NCBI GenBank assembly: GCA_025175895.1
Contig: CM045993.1
Span: 54,564,621 to 54,628,620 of the forward strand
Length of the DNA stretch: 64,000 bases
Reading direction: 5' to 3'
DNA from: Wurfbainia villosa
Taxonomy: Eukaryota; Streptophyta; Magnoliopsida; Zingiberales; Zingiberaceae
Shown: piece by piece, positions 11,077-22,400 of the stretch
Layout of the letters: each line of letters opens with the position of its first letter
Numbering within the stretch: position 1 is the stretch's first letter
Translations under genes and position numbers: made by a program
The notes under the pieces: generated by a model
Told to the model about the DNA's origin: nothing
Databases searched by the model: none
Seen by the model: the letters and a program-made list of their open reading frames with translations, nothing else

Positions 11077-11660
11077 AACTTTATTTTCTCAAAAGACAAA
11101 TAAACATCTCCCACTGCAACAGCCGCCACCTTCATGGCATTGCTCAAGTAAATGGTAATCTCTCCCTTAGCTAATCGTCGAGTTTCCTGGAACCCCTGCA
11201 AAGTATTGCAGATATGATTAGTGGCTCCCGTATCTACACACCAGGTGCGGGTAGATAACACTGCTAACCATGTTTCAACGACTAGACCAAAGGATATACC
11301 TTTGTTCTGCTTCCGATTGGGACAATCCTTCTTCCAATGTCCATCCTTCTTGCAAGTGAAGCACTTGCCTTTCAGCTTCTTCACTCATCCCTGAGATCCT
11401 CCCATCACCTATGCCCCAGCTTGTTTCTTCTTCTTCTTGCCTTTCGGCTTAGAAGTAGAAACCTTTTGAGCAACCATGGCCTGAGCCTGAGCAAGTACTT
11501 CTGTCGCCTGGAGAATGGTATCGACCTGGGTTTCCCCATTGATCTCAGCTCCAAGGACTTCCAGCTCATTCGCAGGCTTAGGAGGACACTCTTCGAAGAA
11601 TACATACTTGTACTCCTCAGCAGTTAAGACAATATCCAGATTCTTTTTTCCAATCAACAT
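11028..11660 (-). pseudogene. Copia gag remnant with nucleocapsid and protease (B1)
   Basis: From the ATG at 11660 one frame runs to 11028. It begins MLIGKKNLDIVLTAEEYKYV, passes quickly to a lysine-rich stretch, meets two stops near 11400, and continues into an intact zinc knuckle CFTCKKDGHWKKDC and the protease motif WCVDTGATNHIC. Only about 50 codons separate the N-terminal motif from the nucleocapsid tail, so most of the capsid region expected in Copia gag is missing. B2 is shorter still at this point. Confidence 0.82.
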
Positions 11661-12752
11661 AATTATGTACAGTAAGTTTATTTTCCTTTAGTATCACAAC
11701 AAGTGGACTGAAAGTCATTTTTGAAAATCCTAAGAATCACATAGATCATTACTTTAGATTTCAAAAAATTATTGATTCCTCAAACAATAAAATTTTAAAA
11801 TCAACTAACACCTCAAAACACCAAGAATATCGCATGCCACGATAGTGTGGACGTATACAAATTCTATATTTGTAAGAGGAGGTTTTACCCATTAATTTTA
11901 CTATCTTGTCAACCTAACTTTTTGACAAATAAAATTAATAGTTGGTTTCTCTTCGGCCCTACAAATAAAAGCAGTGACTCCGATGGGGAGGATACTCCTA
12001 TTTGCATCTAAGTGTTCACCATTACTCGATACCAAGGAAATTATCTCGGGTTATGTGCCTTCCGATGGGGAAGTACACATGCTCCTAAATAATTTTCTAT
12101 AACCATATCCGACCCTGTGATCCACAAATAAACTCATCCGATGGGGAGGAAGGCACTCAGAGGCGACGCGCAAGTTTGTTTGCATCACATGTCAAATCGT
12201 AATGGAGGTCGTGGGAATTTATAAAAATATCCCTCTCCCACTTAGTAATTTGAAATTGAGGAATTTTCTAGCCTACGACATGCATATCAAAAAATAAGCA
12301 ATAAATATGAAAAATAAAAATTTTCCAACTACCATGGCTTTTGTCTTCAATATGTTTCCCATCGTATCGCCATCTCGTCCACTCCTCCCTACGCCATGTA
12401 TAAGCCATCCGGAGATCCAAGCCGAGAAAAATTATTTTAATTAGCATCCATCGATCCTATACTCCACGAGGGAGTGTACATGAAATCTAGATCGAAAGTA
12501 AACTAAAATAAAAGGAGTGGCTAAACAATGCCGTATCTAATTTACAAAAATTAAACACTAGCCTCGTCAACCCCGAGGATTCAACAAATATACAATTACA
12601 CACATACAATCACATACACACATATGGCCATAATAGTTGGATCCTATGCCTGCAACCAGAAAGTTAACCTACGCATATCCTACTATTATCCGGCATATAT
12701 ATGAAAAGTGCATAAAAGTAACCGAATCCTAAACACACAAAACGAAAACCGT
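11661..12752 (-). other. Untranslated leader of B1
   Basis: About 1.1 kb without a gene, collinear with 47986-49094 in B2. It repeats TCCGATGGGGA three times (near 11971, 12062 and 12138). Nothing else is recognisable. Confidence 0.75.
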
Positions 12753-12765
12753 GGCTCTGATACTA
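12753..12765 (-). other. tRNA-Met primer-binding site of B1, one mismatch
   Basis: Minus strand TAGTATCAGAGCC, one base off the standard TGGTATCAGAGCC, located two bases from the LTR start. Confidence 0.85.
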
Positions 12766-13582
12766 CTTGAAGGTAGGAAACTTCGCTTCCCACTTCAACT
12801 CGGTCGCTTGTTCATGGCGATCCCTTCTACGTCCCCAGATAAAAAATTTAATACTAGACAAATGGGATTACCCAAGCAACCGTTTCATCGTCGTGTTATT
12901 CCATTAGAGTAGTCACTTGAACAAACTTGTTGTTCAAGCAACCAACCTCTATTCTAAGAATAGTCGCGGAATAGACGATGTACAGATCGTCGACTTTTGT
13001 GTTTATGTTCGGGGTCCAAGTTATATTAGTCACAAAACAGAATATATCATGCATATATAATTGAAGAACAAATATAGACAACTTACAAAAGAATATAAAC
13101 AAATGTTATACCTCTTGGTCTTCTACTGTATGTCCTTTCTCCTTTTAGACGTCGTGTAAGCGACGATCTAGCAAAAGTTGAAGCTCTTAGATCACCAATC
13201 TTCCTTCCTTGCTCACTCCGAATAAGAGGAAGAATAGAAACAAAACTCTCCTTCTTTCAACCAACCACCAAGCTCCAAGCTTGGTGCTTACCGCCGGCCA
13301 AGAAGGATTGGGTGAAGAAGATGGATGTCGGCCAAGAGCTCCAAGGGAAGACCCTAAGCCTTGTTTCCACCAGCCAAGGAGAAGGGAAGGAGGAGGTTTG
13401 GATGCCAGCAAGGGGAGAGGAGAAAGAGATGGGCGCCGGCCACCTAATGGATGATGAAGAAGAAGGAAATAAATTCCTTATTTGTGGCTGCCCAAAGCAA
13501 ACTCCAAAACCCTAGCCTTCAAGCTCCATGCCGCCCAACCCTAATCCCTCTTCAATTGTGTTTGCCGTCCACCCCCTTGCCT

Positions 13583-13594
13583 CCTTTTATAGAG
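13583..13594 (-). promoter_or_regulatory. TATA-like box in B1 LTR
   Basis: Minus strand CTCTATAAAAGG, a good TATA box. The corresponding sites in B2 (43977-43988 and about 50071) are altered to TATATA forms. Confidence 0.5.
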
Positions 13595-13614
13595 TTAGGG
13601 ATAAGCCTTGTTTT

Positions 13615-13745
13615 AATCTCCACCATTGGTTCTAGGGATTTAATCTCAACCGTCGGATCTCGAGAATTAATCTCAACCGTCAGATCTAGAGATTCAATCT
13701 CTACCATTGGTTCTAGAGTTTTGTTTTCATCCATTGGATCTAGGC
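13615..13745. repeat. 27-bp tandem repeat array in B1 LTR
   Basis: About four to five degenerate units built on AATCTCAACCGTCGGATCT follow one another. The same array is longer in B2 (44016-44222 and 50101-50300), so copy number varies between family members. Confidence 0.8.
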
Positions 13746-14583
13746 TTCATGAGGTTTGAATAGGCTACAATAGGGACCATGAGGAGGAGTTGGATCTTGG
13801 CCACCCAATGGATCAAGCTCACATAAAGTCTGATCCATTAATGATAATCTAATCCACTAAAGGATTATCATTGATCTGCCTCACCAACCCCCATAAGTTA
13901 ATATGGGCTCCACATATTATTTGTACATTTTTCTCCCCGTGTTTAAGATCTCGAATGTCTGTTGATTAATTAATTTACTGACCATTAATTAATCAACATC
14001 TAACTCCATTAGTAGTACTACTCAACCTTTTCATCATGTCGGACCAAGTCCACCTGCAGGGTTTACATGATGAACCTTATGAGCTCCTCAAGGGGACATC
14101 ATCATCCTAATATATAGGATACAATTTCCTCCTATAATCAATGACACACCTTATAAATAATATCATTTCCCAACTTACCGAGCCTATCGATTTAATCTAT
14201 AAATCTCGCCCATTGGTAAATCAAAGAAATGAATACTAAGTATATGTGCCCGTTATTATATCGGGATTAAGAGCATGTACAATATAATATCTGAGGTCCG
14301 ATTCGATTATGTAGTCAGCAATAAATCGAATCACCTCTAAGTTGGTCCTGCTCAATACACACAAAGTGCACTAGTGTGATTCTATGGTCAAGACAAACCA
14401 ATATCAAATCACACTACAACCATACCAATGGTTTGTCCAAAGCTATCTCGGTTGTGAGCCTTTACTTATACTTTACAAGGAGCCGATAACATGACCTCCT
14501 GTGTGACACTACACACCATGTTATCTACAATGTAATGTATCAGACAATTATGCATAACCATAAATATGCAAATAATGATCATA

Positions 14584-14588
14584 TGATT
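14584..14588. repeat. Target-site duplication of D2, left
   Basis: TGATT directly before the D2 LTR, matched by TGATT at 23433-23437. It proves D2 entered the B1 LTR as a unit. Confidence 0.9.
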
Positions 14589-15692
14589 TGTTGGTGCAGT
14601 AGGCACCTAAGTCGAACCTGAGTTTTGATTATAGCAAACAATAAAAAGTTAAGCTCATGTCGTTATCTCACAAGCTGAATCGAGTGTGCAGAAAATTGCT
14701 ATAGTTGGAGCTGAAGGCTAGCGACACCCGGAGGAAGCCGTGGTGGTTGGGCGACACTCGAGTGACTTCAGAGGGAGCCGAAGGAATCGAGTGGAAGGCC
14801 GGAAGCGAAAGCGACACAGTAAGTATTGAGGTAAGCTCGTGTGTGTGCGAGAGTAAGTAAGATTGTATCCTCTTTACGGGGATGATTTTAAGCGTAGATC
14901 CAACCAAAGACATCCTATAGGTGGTCTAGATCGAGATCGGACAGTCGGAGGCTGTCGAAATAATGTTTTTGTTAAGCTATCTTTGCCTCGGCCTAGCATC
15001 ACGATCGCACTTGAGGATCGATCGCCATCCAACATGATCGTTTGAGATTAGCATTCGACCGATGTTACTACCTCGATCGATGATGATGGCCATCAGTCGA
15101 TTGATGGTCAAGGATCAGCCTCGAGGAGTCAAGTCTTATCACCATTTTTCAAGGAGCCATGTGCCTAATTCCTATTGGTTGAAGTTCCTCTCGAAAAGGG
15201 GCTCAAAGGCTATAAAAGGAGGGCCAATCCTAGGGTTTCTTCATCAATTCTAAGCTTCCAAAAGCCTCCGCCAAGCTACAACTTTCCGACAATGAAGTGC
15301 TTCTTCTCTGACGTCTAGGTTTAATTGTTTTCTTTTTATTACGTCGGTTTAAGTTGTTTATTTCAGTTCATTACTTTCAAATCTCGGAGCTTTTATGGTA
15401 ACCAGGAGAGGAGGAGTGTCCCTCTACCTCAAGCTTTTTGCATTTATTTGTAACGATTAACTCCTACCTCTAACGAGAAGTTCTTTAATGTTTTGCCCTC
15501 CGTGCATGGTCAAGGACCACTAGGGCCTTGGAGTAGTAGCCGAAGGCTACGAACCAAGTAAAAATATTTATCTCCTTTATTTATTGCTTATCTTTCTGCT
15601 GCAATTAATTATCTACTCGAGTTTTAACGAACGAACAAAAAAAAGGTTTTATCGCTATTCACCCCCCTCTAGCGATCCGCTTCGATCCAACA
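14589..15692 (+). repeat. 5' LTR of D2
   Basis: 1,104 bp, TGTTGG...CCAACA. Between about 14990 and 15110 it differs from the 3' LTR in a block where CAGTCGACTG-type palindromes read as CGATCG-like strings. It keeps about 60 bp near 15235-15300 that the 3' LTR lacks. Confidence 0.92.
15211..15220 (+). promoter_or_regulatory. TATA box of D2 5' LTR
   Basis: TATAAAAGGA in an otherwise GC-richer context. The same site occurs in the 3' LTR near 23010. It is likely the Pol II promoter of the element. Confidence 0.6.
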
Positions 15693-15694
15693 AT

Positions 15695-15705
15695 TGGTAT
15701 CAGAG
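15695..15705 (+). other. tRNA-Met primer-binding site of D2
   Basis: TGGTATCAGAG two bases after the LTR end, the standard Copia primer site. Confidence 0.92.
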
Positions 15706-16180
15706 TCGGGGGCGCTTAGATTTGGTGAAACCACCAATCTAGCATTTTTTTACAGATTTGTTTTTCGTTCGTTTAAATTTTTCTCCCACACTACTAATCC
15801 AAGACGAAGTCTTGGTACTCTTCGTTTGGTTTTATTTTGTAAGTATTCGCTTTTGGAGTAGACGACGGTAAAACAGGCATAACTTTTCGTACAAGTTGAC
15901 CCACGAAACGGGCTACCTACCAAAATGAAGCTCTTGAAGAGATCTACACTTCTTATCAGGGTAAACCCTCATAACAAGCTGTCTTCATCCCCAAAAACCA
16001 TCGTTTAGTACCATTTCTGGGACATCGAAGGTTGTAAGTGCTCATCTTTTATTTTAGTTGGTTATTTCTCGTTTATTCCATTTGTTTCTTTTCATTTCCT
16101 ACATTACTAATCCAAGGCAAAGTCTTGGAACCTTTTTCGTGTTTTTTTTTGGTATTTTTTGTGCAAGGTTTCCCTTCCAA
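15706..16180 (+). other. Leader of D2
   Basis: About 475 bp between primer site and gag start. T-rich, with no gene. Short frames over this stretch are chance extensions of gag. Confidence 0.7.
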
Positions 16181-17818
16181 ATGGCCCATCTCGAGGGTTT
16201 TAGCACCGTCCGACCTCCGTTTTACAACGGAGATGATTTCCGTTACTGGAAAGGTCGGATGGAATGCTTTCTCAAAACCCAAATCGAGATGTGGATCATA
16301 ATCCAAACGGGATTCACACTTCCGACTAACAAAGTGGGTGAATCCTTGGATTATGACCAATGAACCATTGTGACAAAATGACAAGTCGAAGCCGACGCTA
16401 AGGCAACTCAAATCCTTCAATGCGGCTTGTCCAAGGAGGAGCTAAATCGCATCAGCCCCTTCATAAGCGCAAAGGACCATTGGACAAAGCTAGTGGAGTT
16501 ACACAAAGGGACTGATGAAGCCAAGGTATGTAAGCGTGATCTTTTATTTAATAAACTATATAATCTAAAAATGCAGGAACATGAGTCTGCGACGCAACTT
16601 CACGCCCACGTTCAAGACATAGTCAACAATCTACACGCGATAGGGCAAAAGGTCGAAAACCGCGACCTTATAAGGTATGTCCTAAACTCCTTTTCGAGGA
16701 CTACCTTGTGGGCATCCATGGTCGATGCCTACAAGGTCTCCAAGGATCTTTCGAAACTTAGGTTAGATGAAATATTTCCTAATTTTGAACTTCATGAGCA
16801 GTCTAACTCGGAACCCGAGAAGGGTATAGCACTTTTTGCAGGTTCAAGAAAGAAAACCGCAAGCAAGCCACCCCCGAAGGAAGAAGAGGATGAGTCCGAT
16901 TCGGAGGTCGACTCGGAAATGGAGGTCGAACTAGTCAACCTAGTGCGGAGGATAGTCAAGGGTCGAAAATGAACCGTCACTCGACCCAATGAAGGTAAGC
17001 CTAAAAGTTTAAATATTAGATGTTATGAATGCAATAGGTTTGGACATATCAAGTCTGAATGCCCAAAACTCAAGAGCAAAGCACCAAAACACAAAAAGGC
17101 ACTCAACGCTACTTGGGAAGAAGCATCCGAGGAAGAAGATAATGATCGTGTTCTCATGGATAAACTGATGGAATCGGAGATGGAGTCGGAACCGGAACCT
17201 GAATCGAAAACCGAAGACGAGTCGGACTGCGAAGCACTATTCAAGACAAGCCACGGATATGCATCTGGTTCAAAAGATACACTCAAGGTAAGTCGGTCTC
17301 TCATTAGTACACTTTATAGTGCAATTAAGTTTTTAACTAGAAAGTTAGCTAAGTCTGAGTCCAAGGTCGAGACCCTGGTTGAGGAAGCTAAACTCCTCAA
17401 ACACGAGGTCTCCCTAACCTCTTCGACTAGTCGAGTTCAAGAAGAGGACTCAACTCGGGTTGAAAACCTCGAAGTTGAGAACTCACTCTTGAAGAGTCAA
17501 GTCGAAGATCTTAGGAATACGTTGGAAAGGTTTACTTTGGGATCCAAAGGACTTGACCTCCTACTTGGATCGCAAAGGGCCGTGTACAACAAGGTTGGGC
17601 TAGGGTTTAGCTCAAACACGACCAACAAGTCGTATATGTTGATTGTAAGTCGACATAAAAAACGTGTCCAAGCATGGGTCCCTAAGACCACCTTGATTTC
17701 AAACTTAGGATCTAACCAGTACTGGGTTCCCAAGGACCAAATCCACTATGTGGAGAGACCGAATCGATTAAACGGTCCAAGGGGAGCTAGTACGAAACTT
17801 GTTTGTGTTTTAACCTAG
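16181..17818 (+). pseudogene. gag: gag of D2 with three stop codons
   Basis: The ATG at 16181 opens a 545-codon frame beginning MAHLEGFSTVRPPFYNGDDF, the capsid start of SIRE-like gags. In-frame TGA codons occur at 16361, 16379 and 16970, each one transition from a sense codon. The capsid region (VCKRDLLFNKLYNLKMQEHE, RYVLNSF) is followed by a lysine/glutamate-rich linker, the zinc knuckle CYECNRFGHIKSEC near 17023, an acidic stretch and a coiled-coil-like tail. It ends at TAG 17816. Gag forms the particle and binds RNA. The D1 copy has the same order. Confidence 0.9.
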
Positions 17819-18092
17819 AAATTACATGCTTAGGTTTATATTTAGTTTGATTTTCCTTTTTAGAATGGTTAGATAGGACTATAACTCGTCAATACTTGAT
17901 AACATAGTACCAGGACGCGGTGAGATGATAGTACGCTAGGAAAGTAGAGTCTTGTGTATTCGGGTTAGATAAGGCGTATCTAGTTCGGTGCACTTGACCG
18001 AGTGGAACTAGCTGAAGCTACCTCGTCGTATCCTAGACTAGTTAGACCAGGAAGTGGTCTTAGGTGAGTCAAGTTACTATTTTCTTGAAAAT

Positions 18093-18164
18093 GGCTTTGT
18101 CTAAGGAAGTGGTCGTTGTTCCGATCAAAGAAGGCCTCTGTGCCTCGCCACGACCTGGAAGCCA
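18093..18164 (+). repeat. Block shared with family-C leader
   Basis: About 70 bp beginning GCTTTGTCTAAGGAAGTGG and ending CTGGAAGCC, closely matched at 35155-35223 (C2), in reverse at 41355-41425 (C1), and in reverse at 23743-23812 (D1). The flanks do not match between families C and D. Confidence 0.85.
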
Positions 18165-18268
18165 TGATCTTGAAAAGGTGACTTGATGAGCCTAAGGTCA
18201 AATTCGAATCTAACGCAAGGTTGACAAGTGTTTAAGTCATTAAATTTAAATCAAGTAAAATTGGAAGT

Positions 18269-18325
18269 CATCTCACAAGAACATATAGGGTTAACGTGTT
18301 TGATCATGTAGACATGGGTGAGATG
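18269..18325 (+). repeat. CATCTCAC/GTGAGATG hairpin, first copy
   Basis: Perfect 8-bp inverted arms with a 41-nt loop. The loop (ACATATAGG...GTGTTTG) is partly repeated in a second hairpin at 21599-21660 of the same element, and again in D1 (about 23581-23637). Confidence 0.75.
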
Positions 18326-18393
18326 ATTTAGGTTAATAATTTTCAACCAATCTTTAATAAATCCAATATCCGATCCAACTACCTTGCATGTAG

Positions 18394-21300
18394 GATCAAT
18401 GGATGTTGGACAGTGGTTGCTCCCGACACATGACCGGGGATCAACTCAAGTTTTCGAAGCTTCGATTCAAACGACAAGGATCGGTAGCCTTCGGAAATAA
18501 CGACAAGCTCAAAATCATCGGATCAGGTGATATTGAGCTTAACTCAAATTTTGTTATTCAAAATGGTTTATTAGTAGAAAATTTTCAATATAATTTACTT
18601 AGTGTAAGCCAATTGTGTGATAATAACTATAAGGTCATATTTCTAGAAAATGAATGCGTAATTAATACAAATGAAACTTCTAAAACAATTCTTAAGGGAA
18701 CTAGAAATAACAATATTTACACTATTAACTTAACTAACTCCTCAACTAAGTGTCTTATGACACGGCAAGAGGAATCATGGTTGTGGCACCGACGACTCGG
18801 TCACTCACACCCAAGACTCATCCACAAGATGAGTCAGAGTGACTTAGTCAGAGGTTTTCCTAACCTCAATAACTTGAACAATAAAATATGTAATGCGTGT
18901 CAACAAGGTAAACAATCTAGGACACAACATCAACTAACTAATCAAGAATGAACCAAAAGTGTGCTTGAGCTCCTACACATGGATCTATTTGATTCACACG
19001 AAGCTAAGTCACTTAATGGAAGTAAATTCTGCTTAGTCATAATTGATGACTATTCTAGATTTACTTGGGTTAGGTTCATCAAAAACAAAAATGATACCCT
19101 AGATCAATTAATCAACCTATTTAAATTAATAGGAAATCAACAAAGCATTAAAATCAAAAGACTTAGGACTAATCATGGTGGTGAATTCGAGAACCATAGG
19201 TTTACAGAATTCTGTAACCTAAATGGATACCACCATGAGTTCTCTTGCCCTAGAACTCCACAACAAAATGACCTAGTAGAACGCAAAAATAGAACCCTAC
19301 AAGAAGCCGCTAGGACAATGTTAAATGAGTATAACATACCCGATAGGTTTTGGACGGAAGCCGTGAGTACGACATGCTATGTCCAAAATAGGATCCTTAT
19401 GGTAAAGAGGCACCTTAAGACCTCATACGAGATTTATCACGATAAAATACCTAACATCAAGTACTTTAGGGTATTTGGGTGTAAGGTACATATCCTAAAC
19501 ACTAAGGATTACCTAGGGAAATTTACATCCAAAACCTCGACCGGGATCTTTCTAGGATACTCGACTACAAGTAGGGCTTATAGAGTATATAACCATGATA
19601 CCCTTAGAGTCAAGGAGACTATCAATGTAGTATTTGATGAAGGACACGAACCTACAAAACCCCCGGCAACCCCAATTAGCGAGTCGATTCATACTAGACC
19701 TAACTCTGATCCGGAGATCAGGTCTAGTGTTAATCCTAACCTAAGTCAACCAAGTCACTCTATCGACCAAGTGATAGATGACTCCAACCAAACTAGAACT
19801 CAAACGAGTCATCCTATGGATCAAGTTGTAGACTCAAACCCAAATCCAACTAGGACTCAAACTAATCATCCTATCGACCAAGTGATAGGTGATCCAAGTC
19901 TAGGAGTTCGAACTAGAGCCTCATATAGAAACCTTAGTCAAATCTCCTTGATTTCTAAAATTGAACCCAAAACTATTGACCAAGCTCTTCTTGATCCCGA
20001 TTGGATTATTGCAATGCAAGAAGAGATGGCTCAATTCACTAGGAACGAAGTATGGGAATTAGTACCACTACCTAAAGATAAAACAATCATTGGAACAAGG
20101 TGGGTGTTTAGAAATAAACTTGATGATAAAGGTGAAGTGGTTAGAAATAAAGCTAGACTAGTCACTAAAGGGTTTAGTCAAGTCGAAGGTTTAGATTACG
20201 ACGAGACCTATGCCCCAGTAGCTAGATTAGAGTCCATTCGAATGCTATTAGCATATGCAGCACATCGAGGATTTAAGTTGTTTCAAATGGATGTGAAATC
20301 TGCGTTCTTAAATGGATACATTAAAGAAGAAGTTTACGTTAGTCAACCCCCCAGTTTTGAAAGTTTAGATAAACCCGACCATGTCCTTAGGTTAAAGAAA
20401 GCTCTCTATGGACTTAAACCAGCTCCTCGAGCTTGATACGAGAGACTTTCGATTTATCTCAAGTCCAAAGGATTTAACCAAGGTGTAGTTGACCCAACCC
20501 TTTTTGTAAAAACCTTAGGTAAAGACATATTCATAGACCAAATCTACGTAGATGATATTATTTTCGGAACCACCAACTCAATCCTACTAAATGAGTTCAT
20601 TTCACTTATGGAAAGTGAATTTGAAATAAATTTAGTAGGTGAGTTAAGTTTCTTCTTAGGTCTACAAATTAAACAAACTAAAGATGGAATATACCTACAT
20701 CAACGCAAATATACTAGGGAATTAATCAAACGCTTTGGAATGCAAGACGCTAAAATTATTAATACCCCAATGGCAACTAATGTGAATATAGAAGAAGATT
20801 TAATCGGAAACTCAATTGATTTAAAATACTATAGGAGCATAATAGGGAGTCTCCTTTACTTAGCTGGCCAGGCACGATATCCTATTTGCAGTAAGTATGT
20901 GCGCAAGGTCCCAAACCTATGCCAAGGAGTCTCACCTAACTCTAGTCAAGCGTATCCTTAGATATCTAAAGGGTACACTTAATATCGGTATTTGTTACCC
21001 TAGATCTACCGAGTTCGAACTAACCGGCTACTCCGATTCGGACTATGCCGGTAGTAAGCTCGATAGAAAGAGTACGAGTGGTTGTTGTCAACTTCTCGAC
21101 TCGAGTCTAGTGAGTTGGTGCAGTCGGAAGAAACACTGTGTTGCCTTATCTACCACCGAAGTCGAATACATCACGATAGGTGAGTGTGTCACTCAGCTTC
21201 TTTGGATGAAGCACACTCTTCGCAACTTTAAGTTAGACTTTACAAATACTAAACTTCACGTAGATAACATTAGTTCAATTAATCTTACTAAGAATTCGAT

Positions 21301-21487
21301 ATGTCACTCTAGGACCAAACATATAGAGGTCAAACACCATTTCATTCGAGAACATGTGGCCAACAGAGCCATACAACTCGAATACGTCGAATCGAAGTCT
21401 AACTTGGCAGACCTATTTACTAAACCCCTACCCAAAGCCGAATTCAGTCTATTAAGACGAAAATTGGGCATGTGCGTAGTAGAATAG
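18394..21487 (+). pseudogene. pol: pol of D2: protease-integrase-reverse transcriptase-RNase H, two stops and one frameshift
   Basis: The frame opens at 18394 and reaches the protease start LDSGCSRHMTGD. Integrase follows with HHCC (WHRRLGHSHPR, CNACQQGK), aspartates in LHMDLFD and IDDYSRF, the glutamate in VERKNRTLQ, and TGIFLGYS. Reverse transcriptase has KARLVTKGFSQVEG, FQMDVKSAFLNG and catalytic YVDD (IYVDDIIFG). TGA stops at 18949 and 20434 are each one transition from TGG. A frameshift near 20875 moves RNase H to another frame (20897-21487), where TGYSDSDYAG, STTEVEY and HVDN are intact. It ends at TAG 21485. Confidence 0.92.
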
Positions 21488-21598
21488 GAACTTACAAATT
21501 ATATTTTCTTACTACTATTTCTTACTTTTTATTTTTTTATGGAACTAGCATAGGACATACCTTAGATATCATGCACCTATAGATTTAAGGAGTCAATA

Positions 21599-21660
21599 CA
21601 TCTCACAACATATAGGACTAATGTGTTTGTGTACTTAGCCACGTAAATGGGCGTGAGATG
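21599..21660 (+). repeat. CATCTCAC/GTGAGATG hairpin, second copy
   Basis: Same 8-bp arms as at 18269-18325 with a 46-nt loop of related sequence. The pair brackets pol. Confidence 0.7.
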
Positions 21661-22386
21661 TTAGGACCTTACTCCTAGTTCCAGATGTAGAGCTAGTGCA
21701 TCGCCATGAACCACGGAGTATAATCATATATACTAACCGACTCTAACCAGGACTGATTGATCTTTCATATCAATCAAGCCAAATATGAGTCGAACATTTT
21801 ATAGATGAGCTTATTTTCAGTATATTATTTTCAAAATAATGTGGAACATGCTTGGACTTTAAAATTTAATACTTATTTTTTTTTATTCCATACACCCTCA
21901 CTCTTTTCGATATATGGCAAAAGGGGGAGAAAGAGGCCAAAGTTAAGGGATCATTTTTTTTTATATGGCCAAAGGTTAAGTAAATGTTTACTGGTTAAGT
22001 AAATGTTAAGTTGTTTTTAACAAAAGTAAATGTTTAGTAAGTTTTAACTTTAAGTTAACTTATTTTTAACAAAAGTAAATGTTTTATTGGGTAAGTAAAT
22101 GTTTACTTAACTTTAAGCAATTTTTTGATTTCTTAACTTAAAACTTATTTTAAACATGATGGCCAATATTAAGCAATTTCGGTTACTTAATTCCTTTTTA
22201 GTAGCAAACATCAAGGGGGAGAGATTAAAACTCTTTCTCAAGTACTCACCCTCGGTCAAGGGGGAGGATTTCTCAAGGGGGAGCACTTGAAAAAGAGCTT
22301 TTATATACTCCTACTCATTCATGCTCTTTTTGCTTAATGCACTTATTTTATTTTTCTTAACTTTGTATGTGGGTTTGCCATAAATC

Positions 22387-22400
22387 AAAAAGGGGGAGAT
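22387..22400 (+). other. Polypurine tract of D2
   Basis: AAAAAGGGGGAGAT directly before the 3' LTR. Confidence 0.9.

Larger units (their letters stand above)
12768..14588 (-). repeat. 5' LTR of B1, left part
   Basis: The LTR starts TGAAGG at 12768 and follows the B2 LTRs in order (GC-rich segment, 27-bp repeat array, promoter-like part). It stops at 14588 where D2 inserted and resumes at 23438. The first 150 bp are clearly more diverged from B2 than the rest. Confidence 0.85.
17819..18393 (+). other. Non-coding spacer between gag and pol of D2
   Basis: 575 bp without a usable frame separate gag (frame 2) from pol (frame 1). D1 has the collinear spacer, so it belongs to the family. It holds a ~70-bp block shared with family C (18093-18164), a hairpin (18269-18325), and an AG at 18392-18393 exactly where the pol frame opens. 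A strong donor-like AAG|GTAAGT lies upstream at 17285-17293. In canonical SIRE elements gag reads straight into protease, so this spacer is unusual. Confidence 0.75.
21488..22400 (+). other. 3' untranslated region of D2 with repeated polypurine tracts
   Basis: About 910 bp without a gene. It carries a second CATCTCAC/GTGAGATG hairpin (21599-21660), degenerate TAAGTAAATGTTTA repeats (about 21975-22110), and five AAGGGGGAG tracts (21919, 22212, 22258, 22274 and 22387). Only the last adjoins the LTR. Confidence 0.8.

Noticed and set aside
13187..13515. Overlapping frames on both strands in the B1 LTR that look like short genes
   Set aside because: They sit in the GC-rich part of an LTR, are not conserved in B2, and have low-complexity composition.
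17980..18201. Open frame on the minus strand in the D2 spacer, with a counterpart at 23705-23965 in D1
   Set aside because: It is antisense to the element, has no domain, and is shared because the two copies share ancestry. I treat it as a by-product of the spacer sequence.
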